This document shows, one piece after another, positions 4,478 through 7,633 of a stretch of 7,633 nt of DNA; position 1 is the stretch's first letter; every line of letters starts with the position of its first letter. The notes beneath the pieces were generated by a model that worked only from the letters and a program-made list of their open reading frames with translations, searched no databases and was not told where the DNA came from. The stretch is from Candidatus Dormiibacterota bacterium. GTDB taxonomy: Bacteria; Chloroflexota; Dormibacteria; Dormibacterales; Dormibacteraceae. Position numbers and translations under genes: made by a program. The DNA lies in assembly GCA_955652585.1 (NCBI GenBank), contig CATPBF010000113.1, positions 1-7,633 of the forward strand, read 5' to 3'.

Positions 4478-5638
4478 CTACAGATCGAACTCCCGTTGCA
4501 CCTCATCTGTATGTTCGCCCAGCTTCGGCGCGGGTTTCGGACGCACCGCGCGGGCCGCCCCGAACCGAAGGGGCGAGCCCGCGGTGGGAAAAACGCCGAG
4601 CTCGGGGTGATCGATGTTGACGAACATCGGATTCTCCGCCGTCGCGCGCGGATCGCCGGCGACCAATTCCTTGAACGTCTGGTATGGGCCCCACATCACG
4701 TGCTGCGCGTCGAACGCGGACGCGACGCTGCTGAGGTTGCGCATCGCGATCCACGCCTGCAGCAATTCGCAGATCTCCTGGCGTCCCCGCCACCGATCGC
4801 CCTCGTTGTTGAAGTACAGCCCCAGCCGCGACTCCAGGTTGCGGAACTCTCCGCTCATCCCCGTGGCCTCGACGAGGCTGCGCCACTGCCGCGGCGTGAG
4901 GGCGAGCACCACCACGCGCCGCCCGTCGCGCGTGATGAAGTCGCGGCCGAACGTCCCGTACACGTGGTTGCCGAAGCGGCCGCGCGGCTCCGTTTCGAGC
5001 ACCGCCTCGCCGATCAAACCCAGGTGCCCGGCCACCGCGAGCCCCACGTCAGAAAGGCTCAGTTCCACCAGCTGGCCTTCACCGGTCAGGCGACGGTGTC
5101 GTTCGGCGGCGAGGATGGCGGTCGCGGCGAGGAAGCCGGTCATCGCGTCCCACGCCGGGAGCACGTGATTCACGGGACCTTCGCCGGCTTCAGGTCCGGT
5201 GATCAATGGAAAGCCGAGGGCGGCGTTGACCGTGTAGTCCACGGCCTGGCTGCCGTCTCGGTTGCCTGTGATCACGAGCATGATCAGGTCGCCTCGCAGC
5301 TTCTTGAGCTCCTCGTATGAGTTCCAGCCCGACACCGGCAGGTTGGTCAGGAAGATGCCGCCGCCCTCGCCCGGCGCCGTGATGAGCTTGGTGACCTTCT
5401 GCTGGCCCGGCTCGTGGCGCGTGTCGATCGTCACCGAGCGCTTGCCCTGGTTGAGGCCGGCCCAATAGAGGCTGCGGCCGCGATGCAAGGGCCAACGGCC
5501 GATGTCGATACCTCCGCCGGGCGGGTCGACGCGGATGACGTCCGCGCCCATCGCCGCCAGCGTGGCGCCACCGAGTGGAGCCGCGACGAAAGCCGAGATC
5601 TCGACGATGCGCAGCCCGGACAGAATTCCAGCGCCCAT
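4478..5638 (-). CDS. CaiB/BaiF class III CoA-transferase
   Basis: A 386-aa member of the family III CoA-transferases, which swap CoA between carboxylic acids (formyl-CoA:oxalate, carnitine, bile acid, methylsuccinate and similar). The N-terminal signature GLRIVEISAFVAAPLGGATLAAMGADVIRV (8-37) is clear. The expected catalytic Asp is Asp164 in LPAWDAMTGFLAA, followed by the family's AAERHRRLTGEGQLVELSLSDV helix-strand. GEHTDEV near the C-terminus is also typical. Fold and length are normal; the acyl substrate cannot be inferred. The start is ATG 5638; an ATG at 5649 is in another frame. No clear ribosome site exists, and TAGCAT lies 11 nt upstream. The neighbours are a divergent split-barrel protein and a repeat cluster, with no acyl-CoA dehydrogenase or hydratase partner in view. 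Probably soluble and monocistronic. Confidence 0.93.
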   Translation of the reverse strand: MGAGILSGLRIVEISAFVAAPLGGATLAAMGADVIRVDPPGGGIDIGRWPLHRGRSLYWAGLNQGKRSVTIDTRHEPGQQKVTKLITAPGEGGGIFLTNLPVSGWNSYEELKKLRGDLIMLVITGNRDGSQAVDYTVNAALGFPLITGPEAGEGPVNHVLPAWDAMTGFLAATAILAAERHRRLTGEGQLVELSLSDVGLAVAGHLGLIGEAVLETEPRGRFGNHVYGTFGRDFITRDGRRVVVLALTPRQWRSLVEATGMSGEFRNLESRLGLYFNNEGDRWRGRQEICELLQAWIAMRNLSSVASAFDAQHVMWGPYQTFKELVAGDPRATAENPMFVNIDHPELGVFPTAGSPLRFGAARAVRPKPAPKLGEHTDEVQREFDL

Positions 5639-5649
5639 GGAGACGTCAT

Positions 5650-5655
5650 GCTAAC
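5650..5655 (-). promoter_or_regulatory. candidate -10 box (TAGCAT) for the CoA-transferase gene
   Basis: TAGCAT on the minus strand ends 11 nt before the ATG at 5638 and fits the TAnnnT pattern of the other start-proximal boxes. It lies in the 23-bp gap between this gene and the divergent one. The opposite strand offers only a poor CATGCT hexamer (5647-5652), 9 nt before the GTG at 5662. Confidence 0.3.
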
Positions 5656-5661
5656 GGGGGC

Positions 5662-6057
5662 GTGCGCACCAACCTGACCGTCGACGATCTAGGCGACCTG
5701 CTGTCCCTGCCGATCGTCGGGACGCTCGCCACCTATCGCAAGAGCGGCGACGTGCTGCTTTCGCCGGTCTGGTTCGAATGGGCGGACGGCGGGTTCAACA
5801 TCGTGGTCGGCCGCAGCGACGTCAAGGCCCAGCACCTGCGCCGCGACGCGCGAGCGAGCGTGGCGGTGTACGAGAATGCCCAGCCGCTGCGCGGGCTGGA
5901 GCTGCGCGGCACCGCGAGGCTCTTCACGGAAGGGCTGCACGAGCTGCGCGAGCGGATCTATCTCCACTACATGGGCGAGTCCCCGAAGACGCCGGACGAG
6001 GCCGAGATCGGCGTGCGCATCGAAGGCGCGATCCGCGCCTGGGACTTCGCGGACTAG
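5662..6057 (+). CDS. PNPOx-like split-barrel flavin/F420-binding protein
   Basis: A 131-aa protein of the pyridoxamine-5'-phosphate-oxidase-like superfamily. These small dimeric split-barrel proteins bind FMN or F420 and act as reductases or oxidases, often uncharacterised. Visible family pattern: LGDLLSLPIVGTLATYRKSG (10-29), VLLSPVWFEWADGGF (31-45), SDVKAQHLRRDARASVAVY (52-70) for the cofactor-phosphate-binding strand and turn, and GLELRGTARLF (78-88). Length matches the short Rv1155-type members. The frame is open upstream to an ATG at 5575, but that start would overlap the CoA-transferase gene and add about 30 unconserved basic residues, so GTG 5662 is preferred; the GGGGG before it is a weak ribosome site. 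Whether it uses FMN, F420 or haem is not decidable here. It is divergent from the CoA-transferase, and its stop is 2 nt from the stop of the convergent zinc-finger gene. Confidence 0.82.
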   Translation: MRTNLTVDDLGDLLSLPIVGTLATYRKSGDVLLSPVWFEWADGGFNIVVGRSDVKAQHLRRDARASVAVYENAQPLRGLELRGTARLFTEGLHELRERIYLHYMGESPKTPDEAEIGVRIEGAIRAWDFAD

Positions 6058-6059
6058 GA

Positions 6060-6311
6060 CTAGCGGGGGTTGGTCTTCTCCCAGGTAGCCTGGCAGGAGA
6101 TGCACCGGGTCGCTTCGGGCAGCGCTTCGAGGCGTTCGGGAGGGATCTTCTGGCCGCAGTCCTCGCAAACGCCGTAGGCGCCTTTGGCCATCAGCTCGCG
6201 CGCGTGCTCAGCCTGCTCGCGGTCCTGTTCGAGAACGCGCTCGATCGAGTGGCTGGTGGCGCGATCGGTCTGCACCTGGGAGAAGTCCGAATCCCCAAAT
6301 CCCTTGCTCAT
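6060..6311 (-). CDS. Short DksA/TraR-type C4 zinc-finger protein
   Basis: An 83-aa protein with an N-terminal charged helix (about 18-45: ATSHSIERVLEQDREQAEHA...) and the C-terminal family zinc finger. The finger reads YGVCEDCGQKIPPERLEALP, then ATRCISCQ, with Cys49, Cys52, Cys70 and Cys73 as ligands (CX2C-X17-CX2C). DksA/TraR proteins insert a coiled coil into the RNA polymerase secondary channel and adjust initiation, often with ppGpp. At 83 aa this is TraR-sized, too short for the full DksA coiled coil, and no DxxDxA tip motif is obvious, so a role at RNA polymerase is plausible but unproven. The frame is open upstream to 6437, but that stretch overlaps the hydrolase gene and lacks family sequence, so ATG 6311 is chosen. 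It lies 34 nt downstream of the hydrolase on the same strand and may be cotranscribed or use the CATACT box. Confidence 0.88.
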   Translation of the reverse strand: MSKGFGDSDFSQVQTDRATSHSIERVLEQDREQAEHARELMAKGAYGVCEDCGQKIPPERLEALPEATRCISCQATWEKTNPR

Positions 6312-6321
6312 GTCTCTATTC

Positions 6322-6327
6322 AGTATG
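6322..6327 (-). promoter_or_regulatory. candidate -10 box (CATACT) for the zinc-finger gene
   Basis: CATACT matches TATAAT at four of six positions and ends 10 nt before the ATG at 6311, inside the 34-nt gap after the hydrolase stop. It would allow separate, near-leaderless expression of the zinc-finger gene. Readthrough from the upstream operon is the simple alternative. Confidence 0.3.
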
Positions 6328-6345
6328 CCCCCCGAGCCACCCGGC

Positions 6346-7170
6346 CTAGCGCCGAGGCAAGAAGTCGAGCAGCAGCTTGTTGAGCTTATCCGCCGCATCG
6401 AGGGGCACGAAATGGTTGATTCCTTCGAGGCGCTCATAGCGCCACGGCCCGCTGACCCTCGACGCGGACTTGACCATCGCGTCCTCGGTGAGAGCTATGT
6501 CGGCGGTCCCAAACACGCCCATGGTGGGAGCGGCCACCGGCGGCAGCGGCGGCGCGGGTCCGAGCAGCCGGTGCACCGGCACGTTGGCCCGATACCAGTT
6601 GAGGGCGGCGGTCAGCGCACCGGGTTCTGAAAGGTTGGCGATGTAGGTTTCGGCATTCTCACCGGTGCCCTCGAGGAGCACGCGCATCAAGTACCAGTCA
6701 TTGCGCTGAATGAGGTCTTCGGCGACGCCCGGCATGTCGAACAGGATTCGGTACCAGCCCTTTTGAAGTGCTTCGAGCGTGGGCGGCCCGGCGGCGCCCG
6801 GTGCGCCCACCGAGATGGCGACCAGGTGGTCGACCCGCGTCGGCGCCAGCATGGCCACGAGCCAGGCCACCGCAGCACCCCAGTCATGCCCGACGACGTG
6901 CGCGCGCTGGACTCCGAGCGCGTCCATGATCCCGGTCACGTCGCCGATGATCTTGGTCAGGGCATAGTCGGCGACATCGGGCGGCCGATCGCTGCGGCCG
7001 CGGCCGCGCATGTCGGGGGCGATGGTGCGGAAGCCGGCGCCCGTGAGCGCCGCCACCTGGTGGCGCCAGAGCGCGGACGTGTCCGGAAAGCCGTGCAGAA
7101 GCACGACCGGCGTGCCGGCGCCTTCTTCCGAGACCTCGAAACCGAGCCCATTCGCTTCGATGCGCGCCAT
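6346..7170 (-). CDS. Alpha/beta hydrolase, epoxide-hydrolase-like
   Basis: A 274-aa soluble alpha/beta hydrolase. LLHGFPDTSALW (24-35) carries the HGFP oxyanion-hole motif. DMRGRGRSDRP (53-63) is the usual following loop. The nucleophile elbow is VVGHDWGAA (92-100), with Asp96 as nucleophile. The acid is probably Asp224 in GTADIAL, and the base is His253 in INHFVPL. An Asp nucleophile followed by Trp-Gly, plus candidate lid tyrosines (Tyr140 in GWYRILF, Tyr193 in NWYRAN), points to epoxide hydrolases rather than Ser esterases. Haloalkane or haloacetate dehalogenases share the Asp nucleophile and are the alternative. The gene overlaps the upstream oxidoreductase by one base (TGATG), so the two are probably translationally coupled. 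An oxygenase making an epoxide that this enzyme opens would be an attractive pairing, but that is inference. Confidence 0.93.
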   Translation of the reverse strand: MARIEANGLGFEVSEEGAGTPVVLLHGFPDTSALWRHQVAALTGAGFRTIAPDMRGRGRSDRPPDVADYALTKIIGDVTGIMDALGVQRAHVVGHDWGAAVAWLVAMLAPTRVDHLVAISVGAPGAAGPPTLEALQKGWYRILFDMPGVAEDLIQRNDWYLMRVLLEGTGENAETYIANLSEPGALTAALNWYRANVPVHRLLGPAPPLPPVAAPTMGVFGTADIALTEDAMVKSASRVSGPWRYERLEGINHFVPLDAADKLNKLLLDFLPRR

Positions 7171-7633
7171 CAGGTCTTGGCCGGCTCCGCAACGGGCCAG
7201 AGCATCCGGCTGATAAACGACGTCCGCCCGTATTGGGCCGGTGAGAGGAGGCTTGGCAGCTGCGCGACCATCGCGTACGCGACCGACCGCATCAGCGTTG
7301 GGCTGATCACCACCGCCCTCAACAGGGCCTGCTCGGCTGGACCGACATCCCGCATGCGGACGTAGTCGAGCGTGGCGTCGTACATCGGCTTCATCGTCTG
7401 GTCTCGCTTTTGCTGGAACGCCGACATGGTCGCCTCCCAGTCCGCGCCGTCGAACCAGGCGCCCAGCGCCTCCGCGAGCATGAAGGCCTGTTCGAGCGCA
7501 TCGCCGATCCCGAGCCCGGTGATTGGATCCTTGAGGTAGCCCGCGTCGCCGGTGAGCGCCCAGCCCGGTCCGTAGGGCTTGCGGAAGTAGTTGTCGATCC
7601 CTTTGACGCCGATTACCTTGCCCTCGATATGAG
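7170..7633 (-). CDS. FAD-dependent oxidoreductase/monooxygenase, C-terminal part
   Basis: The C-terminal 153 codons of a gene that enters from the right edge. The visible key motif is GWALTGDAGYLKDPITGLGI (23-42), followed by GDALEQAFMLAEAL. This is the second FAD-binding signature (GDA...P..G.G...A) of the PHBH/geranylgeranyl-reductase-like group, where the Asp contacts the ribityl chain of FAD. The rest is mostly helical, with no membrane segment. The N-terminal GxGxxG dinucleotide fold lies outside the window, so hydroxylase versus reductase cannot be settled. The stop TGA shares its last base with the hydrolase ATG, giving a two-gene operon with the hydrolase and perhaps the zinc-finger gene beyond. 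Confidence 0.85.
   Translation of the reverse strand, partial: HIEGKVIGVKGIDNYFRKPYGPGWALTGDAGYLKDPITGLGIGDALEQAFMLAEALGAWFDGADWEATMSAFQQKRDQTMKPMYDATLDYVRMRDVGPAEQALLRAVVISPTLMRSVAYAMVAQLPSLLSPAQYGRTSFISRMLWPVAEPAKT

Noticed and set aside
4127..5320. Long open frame of 397 codons on the plus strand across the protease start, the repeat cluster and the CoA-transferase
   Set aside because: It translates the repeat cluster and runs antisense to two clear genes. No recognisable domain is present.
6312..6437. N-terminal extension of the zinc-finger protein to ATG 6437
   Set aside because: The added 42 residues are Ser/Cys-rich, overlap the hydrolase C-terminus and do not look like a DksA coiled coil.

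Overview
The window is a high-GC bacterial chromosomal segment, densely packed with genes on both strands. It holds the 3' or 5' ends of two genes at its edges, eight complete protein genes and a solitary 5S rRNA gene. Several starts are GTG, most starts lack a Shine-Dalgarno sequence, and -10-like hexamers sit about 8-11 nt before start codons. This suggests a soil or subsurface bacterium with many leaderless mRNAs, such as a Dormibacterota- or Chloroflexota-like lineage. That placement is inference from style, not from a marker: the 5S and S21 sequences are the best taxonomic handles here. No transposase, prophage gene, tRNA or CRISPR array was seen.

Layout. Bases 1-141 (minus) encode the N-terminus of an HtpX-like M48 membrane protease, directly downstream of a family 2 glycosyltransferase (154-1050, minus). 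A 58-bp gap separates that gene from a divergent MOP-superfamily polysaccharide flippase (1109-2428, plus), so this end looks like a small cell-surface glycan locus. Ribosomal protein S21 (2464-2637, plus) follows. A stand-alone 5S rRNA (about 2710-2828, plus) comes next, with its own consensus -10 box and its own terminator hairpin. It is bracketed by two 45-bp G-rich direct repeats with G-quadruplex potential.

The next block is a membrane-anchored HtrA-type serine protease with a PDZ domain (2988-4289, minus). A second, unrelated repeat cluster of tandem 24-mers plus palindromes (about 4391-4470) follows, then a class III (CaiB/BaiF) CoA-transferase (4478-5638, minus). Divergent from it is a small PNPOx-like split-barrel flavin/F420 protein (5662-6057, plus). 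This runs tail to tail, with only 2 nt between stops, into a short DksA/TraR zinc-finger protein (6060-6311, minus).

The right end is a minus-strand run: the C-terminus of a FAD-dependent oxidoreductase (from 7633 to 7170), an epoxide-hydrolase-like alpha/beta hydrolase coupled to it by a TGATG overlap (6346-7170), then the zinc-finger gene. The oxidoreductase and hydrolase probably act on the same lipophilic or xenobiotic substrate class, but the substrate cannot be read from sequence.

No unmistakably new multi-gene system is present. The most noteworthy signals are the autonomous 5S cassette between G4-capable repeats, and the recurrent leaderless-type promoter geometry.
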